From contig NZ_CP013362.1 in NCBI RefSeq assembly GCF_001718315.1, positions 744,001 through 808,000 of the forward strand: a DNA stretch of 64,000 nt, written 5' to 3'. This stretch comes from Burkholderia diffusa. Lineage in GTDB: Bacteria > Pseudomonadota > Gammaproteobacteria > Burkholderiales > Burkholderiaceae. This document shows positions 37,136 to 46,386 of this stretch, piece by piece. A model generated the notes under the pieces. The model was not told the origin of the DNA and did not search any database. It saw nothing but the letters and a program-made list of their open reading frames with translations. Numbering within the stretch: the stretch's first letter is position 1; each line of letters starts with the position of its first letter. The position numbers and the translations under genes were made by a program.

Positions 37136-37885
37136 TTATTTGATGCTCTCGATCTTGCCCTGCGCAGTCTGCGCCGCGTTCGATCCGGCGTATTGCGACA
37201 CGACCTGCTCGAACGTCTTCTTCGCGGCCGCCTTCTGGCCTTGCTCGAGCTGGTTGGTGCCGATCGCGACGAGCGCGTCCGCCGCGCGCGGATGCTGCGG
37301 ATACTTGCTCACGATCGCCTGCCACGTCGCGGTCGAGCCGCGGTAGTCGCGCAGCGCGTATTGCGCATTGCCGAGCCAGTACTGCGCGGTCGGCTGGTAC
37401 GGGCTCTGCGGATACTTCGCGATGAAACTGCGAAACGACGCAGCGGCAGCCTTGAAGTTGCCGTTGCGGAATTGCTGCTGCGCCGCGTTGAGCGCATCCG
37501 TTTCACCTGGCTGCACGGTGCCTTCGACACCATCGATCGTCGCCTGCTGCGGCTCGAACTTCTTGAGTCGCGTGTCGAGATCCTGGTAGTACTCCTTCTG
37601 CTGCCGCTCGAGCGTCGTCAGCCGGTTCGTCAGATCCTCGTTCTCGCCGCGCAGCGTCGCGACCTGCTGGTTCAGCTGGTCGATACGGCCGGATTGATCG
37701 AGGATCGTACGCTGGGCGGCCGACAACTGGCTGGCCAGGTTGTCGCTCTTGCTGCGCAGATCGAGCACGGCGCGGCGCGCCTCGTTGTCGTCGAACATGC
37801 CGGCGTGCGCCGGCGCGGCCGACCACGCCGCGCCGACGACGCAGAATGCTGCGGCCATGCGCAGCCAGGATTCACGGTGCGTCAT
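37136..37885 (-). CDS. cpoB: Cell division coordinator CpoB (tol-pal system protein YbgF)
   Basis: 249 aa with a Sec signal peptide (cut near AHA-GMF, about residue 28), an N-terminal coiled coil rich in Gln/Leu/Arg (about 40-110) that trimerises in the family, and three C-terminal TPR-type repeats (about 125-245) with FRNGNFKAAAASFRSFIAKYPQSP and YWLGNAQYALRDYRG. Periplasmic; it links Tol-Pal constriction with peptidoglycan synthesis in E. coli. Last gene of the ybgC-tolQRAB-pal-cpoB operon, 19 bp after pal. Confidence 0.95.
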   Translation of the reverse strand: MTHRESWLRMAAAFCVVGAAWSAAPAHAGMFDDNEARRAVLDLRSKSDNLASQLSAAQRTILDQSGRIDQLNQQVATLRGENEDLTNRLTTLERQQKEYYQDLDTRLKKFEPQQATIDGVEGTVQPGETDALNAAQQQFRNGNFKAAAASFRSFIAKYPQSPYQPTAQYWLGNAQYALRDYRGSTATWQAIVSKYPQHPRAADALVAIGTNQLEQGQKAAAKKTFEQVVSQYAGSNAAQTAQGKIESIK

Positions 37886-37904
37886 ACGGCAATTCTTCCG
37901 TTAC

Positions 37905-38414
37905 TTACTGTTGGTAGACGAGGTCGGCGCGACGGTTCTGCGCCCACGATGCTTCGTCGTGACCCGATGCTTGCGGCTTTTCCTTGCCGAGGCTCACGGC
38001 TTCCATCTGCGAGTCGTTCACGCCGAGCAGCGCCATCGCGCGGCGGACAGCCTCCGCACGCTTCTGGCCCAGCGCGAGGTTGTACTCGCTCGTGCCGCGT
38101 TCGTCGGTGTTGCCCTGGATCAGCACGTGGCGCTGCGGGTGGCTCTTCAGGTACTGCGCGTGTTGCTGCAGCAGCGGCTGGTACTCGTCCTTCACCGAAT
38201 AGCTGTCGAAGTCGAAGTAAATGCTGCGCTTCGCGAGCGGGCTGTTCGGGTCGTTCAGCGGATCGACGTTCACCTGCGCGACGTTGTCGGCGCTCGGTTG
38301 CGTGCTCATCGCGCCCGCGTTGGCCTTGTCGTCGAGCTTCACGCCCGACTTACACGCTGCGAGCGCGCTGATCATCATCACGGCCAGGGCCAGACGAGCT
38401 TTATTCGACATCAT
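37905..38414 (-). CDS. pal: Peptidoglycan-associated lipoprotein Pal
   Basis: 169 aa from ATG 38414 (AAGGAG seven bases upstream; ATG 38411 also possible). A lipoprotein signal with lipobox LAAC puts the lipidated cysteine at residue 21. The C-terminal OmpA-like domain binds peptidoglycan: IYFDFDSYSVKDEY, LIQGNTDERGTSEYNLALGQKRAEAV and the late ASWAQNRRADLVY. Anchored in the outer membrane, it holds the peptidoglycan and partners TolB. Seventeen bases separate it from tolB. Confidence 0.97.
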   Translation of the reverse strand: MMSNKARLALAVMMISALAACKSGVKLDDKANAGAMSTQPSADNVAQVNVDPLNDPNSPLAKRSIYFDFDSYSVKDEYQPLLQQHAQYLKSHPQRHVLIQGNTDERGTSEYNLALGQKRAEAVRRAMALLGVNDSQMEAVSLGKEKPQASGHDEASWAQNRRADLVYQQ

Positions 38415-38431
38415 GGTTACTCTCCTTGTGG

Positions 38432-39727
38432 TCATTGCATGAAGGGCCCCCACGACGGCTCACGAACGGAGCCGCCCTGGACGGACAGGATCTGCGGCGG
38501 CGCGCTGCCGTCGGAGGGCACTGCTGCCAGCACGTTGCGACCACCCGACTGGGTAGCGTAGAGAAGGTACTGGCCGTTTGCCGCGAAGCTCGGCGATTCG
38601 TCGCGATTGGTATTCGTGATGGCGTTCGCCGCGCCGGTTTGCAGATCCTGAACGTACAGCTTGAACCCCCCACCCGTGCGGGAGATGTAGGCGAGCAGCT
38701 TGCCGTCCGGGCTGATGCGCGGGCTGGTGTTGTAGCTGCCGGTGAAGGTCACGCGTTGCGCGGCGCCGGCGCTTTCGCCTTGCGCGGGCATCCGGTAGAT
38801 CTGCGGCGCACCGCCGCGATCGCTCGTGAAATAGATCCAGCGGCCGTCCGGCGAGTAGAACGGCTCGGTGTCGATCGAACTGCTCTGCGTGAGCCGGCGC
38901 AGACCGCCGCCGTTTGCATTGACCGAATAGATTTGCGTATTGCCCGTCAGCGACAGCGCAACGGCCAGCGTGTTGCTGTCCGGCGACCACGCCGGTGCGC
39001 TGTTGTTGCCCTTCTGGTCAGAGACCATGTAGCGGCGGCCCGTCGGCAGGTCATGGATGTAGACGATCGGCTTCTTGCGCTCGAACGACACGTATGCAAC
39101 CTTCGTCCCGCTCGGCGACCACGCCGGCGAGATGATCGGCTCGGTGCTCGACAACGCGATGCGTGCGTTCTGGCCATCCGAATCCGAGATCTGCAGCTGG
39201 TACCGGTTGCCCGTCTTGATCACGTACGACAGACGCGTGGCGAACACGCCGCGCACGCCGAGCAACTTCTGATAGATGTAGTCGGCGATCTTGTGGCCGG
39301 CCGTGCGCAGCGTGTTGTCGTTTGCCGTCAGCGACAGACCGCCGAGGCTTTGCTGCTTCACGGTGTCGTACAGGATGAAGTTCACCTTGTACTGGCCGTT
39401 GGCTTCGCGGTTCACGCTGCCGGCGACGAACGCGTTCGCGCCCTTGGCCTTCCATGCGCCGAGATCGACCGATGCGGTCTCGGGCACGGGCGTGCTGCCT
39501 GCGTCGATATTGGTGAATTTGCCGCTGCGGGCGAGGTCGGCGCGGACGATCGACGTGACCTGCTGCGGCAGGCCCGCCTCGTTCGCGAAATTCGCGGTGG
39601 CGATGGGGAACTGGGTCGAACCGACGCCGGTGATCAGCACGTTGACCTGCGCGTTAGCGGCGCTGCCGGCCGCAATCAGACACGAGGCCACGAGTGCCCT
39701 GAAACCTAGTTTCGTCATCAAACTCAT
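38432..39727 (-). CDS. tolB: Tol-Pal system periplasmic protein TolB
   Basis: 431 aa from ATG 39727 ([15 protein letters not shown]), the start used for Burkholderia TolB as I recall it; ATG 39718 is internal. Signal peptide cut after SAANA. N-terminal TolB_N domain about 25-160 ([14 protein letters not shown]...), then a six-bladed beta-propeller with repeated S-PDG/SPSG-K-AY units such as [27 protein letters not shown] and [13 protein letters not shown]. Periplasmic partner of Pal and TolA. Confidence 0.97.
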   Translation of the reverse strand: MSLMTKLGFRALVASCLIAAGSAANAQVNVLITGVGSTQFPIATANFANEAGLPQQVTSIVRADLARSGKFTNIDAGSTPVPETASVDLGAWKAKGANAFVAGSVNREANGQYKVNFILYDTVKQQSLGGLSLTANDNTLRTAGHKIADYIYQKLLGVRGVFATRLSYVIKTGNRYQLQISDSDGQNARIALSSTEPIISPAWSPSGTKVAYVSFERKKPIVYIHDLPTGRRYMVSDQKGNNSAPAWSPDSNTLAVALSLTGNTQIYSVNANGGGLRRLTQSSSIDTEPFYSPDGRWIYFTSDRGGAPQIYRMPAQGESAGAAQRVTFTGSYNTSPRISPDGKLLAYISRTGGGFKLYVQDLQTGAANAITNTNRDESPSFAANGQYLLYATQSGGRNVLAAVPSDGSAPPQILSVQGGSVREPSWGPFMQ

Positions 39728-39835
39728 GCTTCTGCTTCCCATGTGACTTGGATCGCTGCGCAACCGCAGAGACAGTAAAAATACCCGATTCGTTCCCGTC
39801 CGGCAGCGACGCACGGAGTGTAAGCGCATTTGCGA

Positions 39836-40903
39836 TCACTCCGCCGCCTTGAAGGTAATCGTAATGTCGGACGGGGTACGACCGTTAGAATCGGGCGGCA
39901 ATGGGACCGACGCCTGAATCGCATTGACCACGGCCTGATCCCACCCCGAATTTCCGCTCGAGCGGCGGATCGAAACGCTCAGCACGTCGCCCGACGGCGT
40001 GCAGCGGATCGCGACGACCGTCGTCAGGCCCGCGCGCTCGCCGCCCCAGACGATGTTCGGCTTCACACGGCGACGCACCTTGTCGGGATAGCCGGGCGAC
40101 GCGGCGTTGCCGCCGGAGCCCGTCCCGGTACCGCTTTTCGCGAGGCCTTCACCGCCGCCTTCACCGGCCCCGGACATCCCTTGCATCTGCGCGAGACGCG
40201 CACTGCGCTCACGGTCGAGCTTCGCCTTCGCCGCGGCATCGGCCTTCGCGCGCGCCGTCGCTTCGGCCTTCGCCTTGGCCTGGGCTTCCGCCTTTGCCTT
40301 CGCGGCCGCGTCGGCCTTGGCCTTCGCAGCTTGCTGCGCTTCCAGCTGCGCCTGCTTCTGTTGCTGCAGTTTCTGCTGCTGGAGCTTCTGCTGTTCGAGC
40401 TTCTGCTGCTCCACGAGCTGTTGTTGCCTGAGCTTGTCCGCCTGCTTCTGCTTATCGCGCTCGGCGGCCTTCTGCGCGGCGAGGGCGGCAGCCTGCTGGG
40501 CCGCGAGCTGCTCACGCCGGGCTTCTTCCTGCTGGGTCTTCAGTTGCTGCGCGCGGCGCTGCTGCTCGAGCAGCGCTTCGCGCGCGGCCGCTTCCTGTTG
40601 CCGTTTCTTCTGCTGCAGCGCGATGTCCGCCTGCTCGTCCCGGACCGGGGGAGGGGGCGGTGCGAGCTTCGCCGGCGGCGTGGGTGCGACGACGGGCCGC
40701 GGCGCGGGCACGTCGGGCACCTCGGTCCAGAGCTCGGCTTCGGCGCCGGCCGGCGTGCTGTTCTGCCACTGCACGCCGTGATAGAGGAACAACGCGAGCA
40801 GCACGTGCATCAGCGCGGCGAGCGCGAACGCGCGCCAGGTGCCGCGCTCGCGAGGGGGCTGAGGCGGATAGGCGTTGCCGCGCGTGGATTGCTGCCGGTT
40901 CAT
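39836..40903 (-). CDS. tolA: TolA, energy-transducing envelope protein
   Basis: 355 aa with one N-terminal membrane anchor (about 21-42, AFALAALMHVLLALFLY), a proline-rich stretch, a very long Ala/Lys/Gln/Glu-rich coiled-coil domain (about 85-240), a Gly-rich linker (about 245-275) and a C-terminal TonB-like domain (YPDKVRRRVKPNIVW, then VVAIRCTPSGDVLSVSIRRSSG). It spans the periplasm and couples TolQR proton-driven motion to Pal/TolB. Start ATG 40903 overlaps the tolR stop by 4 bp. Confidence 0.95.
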   Translation of the reverse strand: MNRQQSTRGNAYPPQPPRERGTWRAFALAALMHVLLALFLYHGVQWQNSTPAGAEAELWTEVPDVPAPRPVVAPTPPAKLAPPPPPVRDEQADIALQQKKRQQEAAAREALLEQQRRAQQLKTQQEEARREQLAAQQAAALAAQKAAERDKQKQADKLRQQQLVEQQKLEQQKLQQQKLQQQKQAQLEAQQAAKAKADAAAKAKAEAQAKAKAEATARAKADAAAKAKLDRERSARLAQMQGMSGAGEGGGEGLAKSGTGTGSGGNAASPGYPDKVRRRVKPNIVWGGERAGLTTVVAIRCTPSGDVLSVSIRRSSGNSGWDQAVVNAIQASVPLPPDSNGRTPSDITITFKAAE

Positions 40904-41349
40904 TGCGATTTGACGAGGAGGCCGACGCGCTTGACGCCGCGCGCCTTCAGGTCCGACATCACGGTCATGACGGCATCGTACTGCACGGTCTTGTCGGCCG
41001 CGATCACGACGGGCTGGTCGGGATGGTCAGCCTGTCGGGCCGAGATGAAGCTGTCGAGTTCGGCCTTGGTCATCGTGTCTTCCTGCGTCGCGCCGGAGTC
41101 GCCCTTGTACTTGACGCTCATCGTGCGGTCGGCCTTGATGTTGACGACGACCGGCGGCGTCTGTTCCTGGGGGGCGGCATTGCCGACGGTCGGCAGATTG
41201 ATGATCGACGGTGCGACGAGCGGTGCCGTGACCATGAAGATCACGAGCAGCACCAGCATCACGTCGATGTACGGCACGACGTTGATGTCGGCCATCGCGC
41301 GGCGTGAGCGGCCGCCGCGCATGCTGGATCGAATGGGACTTCCTGCCAT
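40900..41349 (-). CDS. tolR: TolR, ExbD-family proton-channel subunit
   Basis: 149 aa from ATG 41349. One membrane helix (about 23-44) with the proton-handling Asp in VVPYIDVMLVLLVIFMV, preceded by the basic cytoplasmic leader RGGRSRRAMADIN, and a periplasmic ExbD-type domain. Partner of TolQ; 10 bp separate the two genes. The final Lys-Ser-Gln extends four bases into the tolA start. Confidence 0.95.
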   Translation of the reverse strand: MAGSPIRSSMRGGRSRRAMADINVVPYIDVMLVLLVIFMVTAPLVAPSIINLPTVGNAAPQEQTPPVVVNIKADRTMSVKYKGDSGATQEDTMTKAELDSFISARQADHPDQPVVIAADKTVQYDAVMTVMSDLKARGVKRVGLLVKSQ

Positions 41350-41359
41350 GGCGCGCTCC

Positions 41360-42037
41360 TTACTGGGCCTGACGCTGCAGGATGTTCGAGAACTCTTCGA
41401 TGAAGGTCTCGAAGCGGATCGCGAGGCGATCGATGTCGTGCGCGTAGCGGTTGTACGCAACCACAGCCGGAATCGCGGCGAACAGGCCGATTGCGGTGGC
41501 GACGAGCGCCTCTGCGATGCCGGGCGCGACGTTCGCGAGCGTCGCCTGCTGGACGTTCGCAAGGCCCCGGAACGAGTTCATGATCCCCCAGACGGTGCCG
41601 AACAGGCCGATGTACGGACTGACCGAGCCGACCGACGCGAGGAACGCGAGGTTCGCTTCGAGCACGTCCATTTCACGCTGGAACGACGCGCGCATCGCGC
41701 GGCGCGCGCCGTCGAGCACGAGGCCCGGGTCGCTGATGCGCTTTTCCTTCGCCTTCAGGAACTCACGCATCCCCGATTCGAAGATCCGCTCGAGCGCGCC
41801 GATCGTGTGCCGATTGTTGGCCGCGCTCTGATACAGCGCCTGCAGGTCGCCGCCCGACCAGAAATCCCTTTCGAAGCGTTCGGTCTGCGCGCGTGCGCGG
41901 CGGATCGCGAACCACTTGCGGAAGATGAAGGTCCACGACATCAGCGACAGCAGCAGCAGCAGCCCCATCACAGCCTGGGCCAGCACGCTCGCATTAAGGA
42001 CGAGGGAAATGATCGACAGGTCTTGAGAAGTGTTCAT
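41360..42037 (-). CDS. tolQ: TolQ, MotA/ExbB-family proton channel
   Basis: 225 aa with three membrane helices: an N-terminal one (about 12-35), then after a cytoplasmic loop two close helices in the conserved part LASVGSVSPYIGLFGTVWGIMNSF and IAEALVATAIGLFAAIPAVVAYN. Forms the TolQ5-TolR2 motor in the inner membrane. It follows ybgC at 144 bp. Confidence 0.96.
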   Translation of the reverse strand: MNTSQDLSIISLVLNASVLAQAVMGLLLLLSLMSWTFIFRKWFAIRRARAQTERFERDFWSGGDLQALYQSAANNRHTIGALERIFESGMREFLKAKEKRISDPGLVLDGARRAMRASFQREMDVLEANLAFLASVGSVSPYIGLFGTVWGIMNSFRGLANVQQATLANVAPGIAEALVATAIGLFAAIPAVVAYNRYAHDIDRLAIRFETFIEEFSNILQRQAQ

Positions 42038-42181
42038 AGAGGTTTGAGTAACGTCCCTTCGGGGGTGTCCGGCGAGGGCGCACGGTATGCGTGTGGCGCG
42101 GCGCGCCGGCCTGGCCTGGCGCCGAACCTTGCTTAGTATCGATTCAGGAAGGCAAGTTCATAGGCTTTGTCCAAACGGTGC

Positions 42182-42658
42182 TCATCCGAGCTTCGTTGAC
42201 AATACAGTCTGCCCCGCGTCGATGACGGGCCCGCGGTGCAGCGCGTCGAGCACGACCGGCGGGATTGCCGCAGGCCGGATGCCGGTTCGGTCGACGCAGC
42301 CGAGACGGATATGTCCGGCGACGAGCAGCGTGTCGCCACGCCAGGCTTCCTGTGTGAATTCCACCGATGCGCGGCCGATGCGTCCGGGCCGGCTCGTGAT
42401 CGTCAGCGCGTCGTCGAGTCGCGCTGGCGCGCGGTAGTCGAGGGACGTGCTGCGGACGATGAAGATCGCGCCCGTGTCGTCGGCGAGCCGACGCTGGTCG
42501 ATGCCGCACGCGCGCAGCCATTCGGTACGGGCGCGCTCGAAGAATTTCAGGTAGTTGGCATAGAAGACGATGCCGCCTGCGTCGGTGTCCTCGTAGTACA
42601 CGCGCACCGGCCAGGTGAAGCCGGAGTGCGCGTCCGGGGAGCGGGTAGGCTGAGTCAT
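42182..42658 (-). CDS. ybgC: Acyl-CoA thioesterase YbgC
   Basis: 158 aa from ATG 42658 (ATG 42667 three codons upstream is possible). Hotdog-fold thioesterase with the signature VYYEDTDAGGIVFYANYLKFFERARTE, carrying the catalytic Asp, and a family-typical SLDYRAPARLDDALTI. Hydrolyses short acyl-CoA or acyl-ACP thioesters; in E. coli it is linked to phospholipid enzymes. It is the conserved first gene of the tol-pal operon. Confidence 0.94.
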   Translation of the reverse strand: MTQPTRSPDAHSGFTWPVRVYYEDTDAGGIVFYANYLKFFERARTEWLRACGIDQRRLADDTGAIFIVRSTSLDYRAPARLDDALTITSRPGRIGRASVEFTQEAWRGDTLLVAGHIRLGCVDRTGIRPAAIPPVVLDALHRGPVIDAGQTVLSTKLG

Positions 42659-42735
42659 GGCGCGCATTCTACCGGAAGGCCGAGACGGGATTCGTAACCG
42701 ATTCGTAACGGAATGTAGTACGCCGCAGCATGCTG

Positions 42736-42757
42736 CGGGCCGGTCGGAACCGGCCCG
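42736..42757 (-). terminator. GC-rich hairpin downstream of ydfG
   Basis: A perfect 9-bp stem (CGGGCCGGT / ACCGGCCCG, loop CGGA) 16 bp after the ydfG stop, next to a GCAGCATGCTGC palindrome (42726-42737). It is in the right place to end ydfG transcription, but no U-run follows, so intrinsic termination is uncertain. Confidence 0.4.
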
Positions 42758-42773
42758 TGGCTGCCCCGCCGTG

Positions 42774-43520
42774 TCAGCCGCGATGGATCGTGAGGCCCGC
42801 CGGGGCCTGGGCGACCGGCATCATTTCGATCGTGTTGATGTTGACGTGTGCGGGGCGCGTTGCGATCCAGTAGATCGTGTCGGCGATGTCCTCGGCCGTG
42901 AGCGGCTGGACATTCTGGTAGACATTCGCCGCCTTCGCATCGTCGCCGCGAAAGCGAACGTTCGAGAATTCCGTGCCGCCGCACAGGCCCGGCTCGATGT
43001 CGGTGACGCGCAACGGTGTGCCGATCAGGTCGGCGCGCAGGTTCAGGCTGAATTGTCTGACGAAAGCCTTGGTCGCACCATATACGTTCCCGCCCGGATA
43101 CGGATAGGTGCCGGCCACCGAACCCAGGTTGAAGATATGGCCGCGACCGCGCTCGATCATGCCGGGCAGCAACGTATGGGTGACGGTCACGAGGCCCGAG
43201 CAGTTCGTGTCGATCATGGTCTGCCACTCGTCGAGGCTGGCCTTGTGTGCAGGCTCGACGCCGAGCGCGAGACCGGCGTTATTGACGAGCACATCGAGCG
43301 CGGCGAATTCGGCGGGAAGGGCGGCCGGCACGGCTTCGACGGCGGCGCGGTCACGCACGTCGAGCTCGAGCGGCAGCAGTGCGTCGCCGAGTTCGGCCGC
43401 GAGCGCATCGAGGCGATCCTTGCGACGTGCGGTTGCGACGACACGGTGGCCGCCCTTGACGAAGGCTCGGGCGATGGCGGCGCCGAAGCCGGCGGACGCG
43501 CCTGTGACGAACACGATCAT
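42774..43520 (-). CDS. ydfG: NADP-dependent 3-hydroxy acid dehydrogenase YdfG
   Basis: 248 aa from ATG 43520 with AGGAG upstream. Close along its full length to E. coli YdfG as I recall it: MIVFVTGASAGFGAAIARAF, NNAGLALGVEPAHKASLDEW, the Y-x3-K in GGNVYGATKAFVRQFSLNLR and the near-invariant DIEPGL.GGTEFSNVRF. It oxidises L-allo-threonine, serine and 3-hydroxy acids with NADP and reduces malonic semialdehyde. Transcribed away from glyA. Confidence 0.93.
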   Translation of the reverse strand: MIVFVTGASAGFGAAIARAFVKGGHRVVATARRKDRLDALAAELGDALLPLELDVRDRAAVEAVPAALPAEFAALDVLVNNAGLALGVEPAHKASLDEWQTMIDTNCSGLVTVTHTLLPGMIERGRGHIFNLGSVAGTYPYPGGNVYGATKAFVRQFSLNLRADLIGTPLRVTDIEPGLCGGTEFSNVRFRGDDAKAANVYQNVQPLTAEDIADTIYWIATRPAHVNINTIEMMPVAQAPAGLTIHRG

Positions 43521-43661
43521 TGCTGCTCCTGGTCGGTAACAAAGTAGCGGATGGTATCCCGCAAGCCTACTGAGATTGCGGCATCGCGGCAAGGCGCCAA
43601 AGCGCGTTGGCACGGGCGCGTAAAATCTGGCCCTTATTGTTTCCGGGCTACTGCCGTGCGG

Positions 43662-43690
43662 TTGCCTATTCATGACGCATCCAATACACT
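43662..43690 (+). promoter_or_regulatory. Candidate promoter of glyA-nrdR
   Basis: TTGCCT (43662-43667), 17 bp, TACACT (43685-43690), each 4 of 6 to the sigma-70 consensus. A start about 7 nt later would begin the transcript a few bases before the ZTP aptamer, which supports the call. Confidence 0.5.
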
Positions 43691-43703
43691 AACGCGCTCA
43701 TCA

Positions 43704-43797
43704 CCCCTGCGTGACTGGCGATAGAACCCTTCGGGTTCAAGGTGGAGCATCCCACCGTGAAGCGCGGGGCGCCGTTTTTGCCGTTCGCCTGGGCAGC
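43704..43797 (+). ncRNA. ZTP (pfl) riboswitch controlling glyA
   Basis: The leader matches the pfl/ZTP aptamer. P1 is CCCCtGCG (43704-43711) with CGCGGGG (43763-43769). The conserved TGACTGGCG (43712-43720) follows. An extra hairpin GAACCC-TTCG-GGGTTC-like (43724-43738) comes next, then P2 GGTGG (43741-43745) with CCACC (43752-43756), GTGAAG, and the 3' hallmark CGCCTGGGCA (43786-43795), which forms P3 and the pseudoknot. ZTP riboswitches sense ZMP/ZTP, signals of 10-formyl-THF shortage, and commonly sit before glyA, folD or purH. No U-run follows before the start codon, so control may be at translation. Confidence 0.9.
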
Positions 43798-43938
43798 CGT
43801 TGTGCGCCGTCGCGTGCATCGCCGGTGGCTGTCCTGCCTCGCGTCATACGGATTCTTCCGCCACGTCGGGCTGGTTCCGCCAGCAGCGCAATGTACTCGG
43901 CCACTCCGGTCAACCTGTACACACTTAACGGAAACCGT

Positions 43939-45186
43939 ATGTTTGACAGAGCCCAAAGCACCATCGCGAACGTCGACCCCGAAATCTTTGCAGCGATCGA
44001 GCAGGAAAACCGCCGCCAGGAAGAGCACATCGAGCTGATCGCATCGGAAAACTACACGAGCCCGGCCGTGATGGCCGCACAGGGCTCGCAGCTCACGAAC
44101 AAGTACGCGGAAGGGTATCCGGGCAAGCGTTACTACGGCGGCTGTGAATACGTCGACGTGGTCGAGCAACTGGCGATCGACCGCGTGAAGCAGCTGTTCG
44201 GCGCGGAAGCCGCGAACGTGCAGCCGAACTCGGGTTCGCAGGCGAACCAGGGCGTGTTTTTCGCGATGCTCAAGCCGGGCGACACGATCATGGGCATGAG
44301 CCTCGCGCACGGCGGCCACCTGACGCACGGCTCGCCGGTGAACATGTCGGGCAAGTGGTTCAACGTCGTGAGCTACGGTCTGAACGAAAACGAAGACATC
44401 GACTACGACGCCGCCGAGAAACTGGCGAACGAACACAAGCCGAAGCTGATCGTGGCGGGCGCGTCGGCATTCGCGCTGAAGATCGACTTCGAGCGTCTGG
44501 CGAAGATCGCGAAGTCGGTCGGTGCGTACCTGATGGTCGACATGGCGCACTACGCGGGCCTGATCGCGGCGGGCGTGTATCCGAACCCGGTGCCGCACGC
44601 GGACTTCGTGACGACGACGACGCACAAGAGCCTGCGCGGCCCGCGCGGCGGCGTGATCCTGATGAAGGCGGAGTACGAGAAGCAGATCAACTCGGCGATC
44701 TTCCCGGGCATCCAGGGCGGCCCGCTGATGCACGTGATCGCGGCGAAGGCGGTGGCGTTCAAGGAAGCGCTGTCGCCGGAATTCAAGGCGTACCAGGCAA
44801 AGGTGGTCGAGAACGCGCGGGTGCTGGCTGAAACGCTGGTCAAGCGCGGGCTGCGGATCGTGTCGGGGCGTACGGAAAGCCACGTGATGCTGGTGGACCT
44901 GCGCGCGAAGCACATCACGGGCAAGGCGGCGGAAGCGGCGCTGGGCGCGGCACACATCACGGTGAACAAGAACGCGATCCCGAACGATCCGGAAAAGCCG
45001 TTCGTGACGAGCGGGATCCGTCTGGGTTCGCCGGCGATGACCACGCGCGGCTTCGGCCCGGCGGAAGCGGAGATGGTCGGCAACCTGATCGCCGACGTGC
45101 TCGAGAACCCGGAAGATGCAGCGACGATCGAGCGCGTGCGCGCGCAAGTGGCCGAGCTGACCAAGCGCTTCCCGGTTTATCGCTGA
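43939..45186 (+). CDS. glyA: Serine hydroxymethyltransferase
   Basis: 415 aa from ATG 43939 (MFDRAQSTI), the usual family start; GGAA lies upstream. PLP enzyme converting serine and tetrahydrofolate to glycine and 5,10-methylene-THF. Seen: [53 protein letters not shown], and the Schiff-base lysine K230 in [14 protein letters not shown]. It follows a ZTP riboswitch in a leader of about 240 nt and is followed 6 bp later by nrdR, an arrangement common in proteobacteria. Confidence 0.98.
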   Translation: MFDRAQSTIANVDPEIFAAIEQENRRQEEHIELIASENYTSPAVMAAQGSQLTNKYAEGYPGKRYYGGCEYVDVVEQLAIDRVKQLFGAEAANVQPNSGSQANQGVFFAMLKPGDTIMGMSLAHGGHLTHGSPVNMSGKWFNVVSYGLNENEDIDYDAAEKLANEHKPKLIVAGASAFALKIDFERLAKIAKSVGAYLMVDMAHYAGLIAAGVYPNPVPHADFVTTTTHKSLRGPRGGVILMKAEYEKQINSAIFPGIQGGPLMHVIAAKAVAFKEALSPEFKAYQAKVVENARVLAETLVKRGLRIVSGRTESHVMLVDLRAKHITGKAAEAALGAAHITVNKNAIPNDPEKPFVTSGIRLGSPAMTTRGFGPAEAEMVGNLIADVLENPEDAATIERVRAQVAELTKRFPVYR

Positions 45187-45192
45187 TCCGGC

Positions 45193-45672
45193 ATGCGCTG
45201 CCCGTTCTGCCGGCATGAGGACACGCAGGTCGTCGACTCGCGCGTGTCCGAAGATGGCGCCGCGATTCGTCGGCGCCGTCGTTGTTCGGCTTGCGACAAG
45301 CGCTTCACGACGTACGAGCGGGTCGAGCTGAACCTGCCGGCCGTCGTGAAGAAGGACGGCAGTCGCACGGAATTCGACCGTCGCAAGATCGTCGCCAGCA
45401 TGCAACTCGCGCTGCGCAAGCGGCCGGTTGCGGCTGACGCGATCGACGCGGCGGTTGCCCGCATCGAATATCAACTGCTCGCGACCGGCGAGCGTGAAGT
45501 GCGTAGCGAGAAGCTTGGCGAACTCGTGATGAACGAGTTGCGCGGCCTCGATACGATCGCCTATGTCCGTTTCGCATCGGTTTATCGCCGGTTCGAGGAT
45601 GTTTCCGAATTTGCCGACGTGATCGAAGAGTTCCGTCGCGCGTCCCCCTCCAAACCTCCGCGTAAGCGCTGA
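45193..45672 (+). CDS. nrdR: Transcriptional repressor NrdR
   Basis: 159 aa. Zinc ribbon at the N-terminus ([17 protein letters not shown] ... [18 protein letters not shown], two CxxC pairs) followed by an ATP-cone (about 46-136) that senses ATP/dATP. It represses ribonucleotide reductase genes when dATP is high. Co-transcribed with glyA (6-bp gap). Confidence 0.97.
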   Translation: MRCPFCRHEDTQVVDSRVSEDGAAIRRRRRCSACDKRFTTYERVELNLPAVVKKDGSRTEFDRRKIVASMQLALRKRPVAADAIDAAVARIEYQLLATGEREVRSEKLGELVMNELRGLDTIAYVRFASVYRRFEDVSEFADVIEEFRRASPSKPPRKR

Positions 45673-45819
45673 CGCGCTGCGTCCGTTCATCGTCTTCTCC
45701 GTGGGTTCGGTTCGCGCCGATTGTGTCGGCCGCGATCGCATGTCGCCAGTCGGCCGTTCGGCTAATGGCGCGTGTCTGCTTGCGTCGCTACAGTCGTCGC
45801 ATCACGTTGACGGAGGGCG

Positions 45820-46386
45820 ATGGCGATGGGACTGCACCGATCGGGCGTTGAACGATGCATGCGATGTAGCGGCGGTTTTACGCTCGTCGAGCTGATGGTC
45901 GCGATCGCGCTGGCGGCCGCGATCGGCCTATACGCAGTGCCGGCATTCGATCAGTGGCACATGCGTGAACGTGTGGATGCACGCTCGCGCGCATTGCTCG
46001 GTGCGCTGTCGTTCGCGCGCACCGAGGCGACACGGCTCGGCGTGCGCGTGACGTTGTGCAGGGCCGGGCGCGACGGCGGCTGCATGCATTCCGGCGAGCG
46101 GTGTGACCTCGCGGGATGGTCGTGCGGCTGGATCGTCAGCGGGCAATTCGACGGACGATCGCGCGTGCTGCGGCGCTATCCGCGCGATGCCGACATCGCT
46201 GTCGCGGGGGCGGCGCACGATCTGGCATTTGCTCCGCCGGCGGGCCAGGTGCTTGGAGGGATCAGGCGTTTCGAGTTGCGTCCTCAGCGCATGCTGTCCG
46301 GTGACGACACGCGCGTGTCGCGCTGCATCCGGATCGCGGCGGGCGGCCGGGCGCGCGTCGTCACTGGTCGCTGCGAAGCGGCATGA
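45820..46386 (+). CDS. fimT: GspH/FimT-type minor pseudopilin
   Basis: 188 aa. Type IV prepilin signal ending GG-FTLVELMVAIALAAAIG, with Glu5 present. The leader before the cleavage glycine is about 18-19 residues from ATG 45820; a start at ATG 45859 would give a short leader. The C-terminal globular part contains paired Cys (CRAGRDGGCMHSGERCDLAGWSCGW) as in FimT/FimU. First of five coupled minor-pilin genes; it overlaps pilV by ATGA. Probably primes type IV pilus assembly at the inner membrane. Confidence 0.88.
   Translation: MAMGLHRSGVERCMRCSGGFTLVELMVAIALAAAIGLYAVPAFDQWHMRERVDARSRALLGALSFARTEATRLGVRVTLCRAGRDGGCMHSGERCDLAGWSCGWIVSGQFDGRSRVLRRYPRDADIAVAGAAHDLAFAPPAGQVLGGIRRFELRPQRMLSGDDTRVSRCIRIAAGGRARVVTGRCEAA

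Noticed and set aside
39830-42136. Long plus-strand open frame across tolA-tolR-tolQ.
   Set aside because: Shadow of the tol genes; Leu/Arg-rich product with no domain.
42690-42709. Direct repeat of ATTCGTAAC near ybgC, sharing ATTCGTAA with the mha operator region.
   Set aside because: Lacks the TTTAC-N5-GTAAA dyad and the spacing (11 bp against 19 bp); shared 8-mers are expected by chance.
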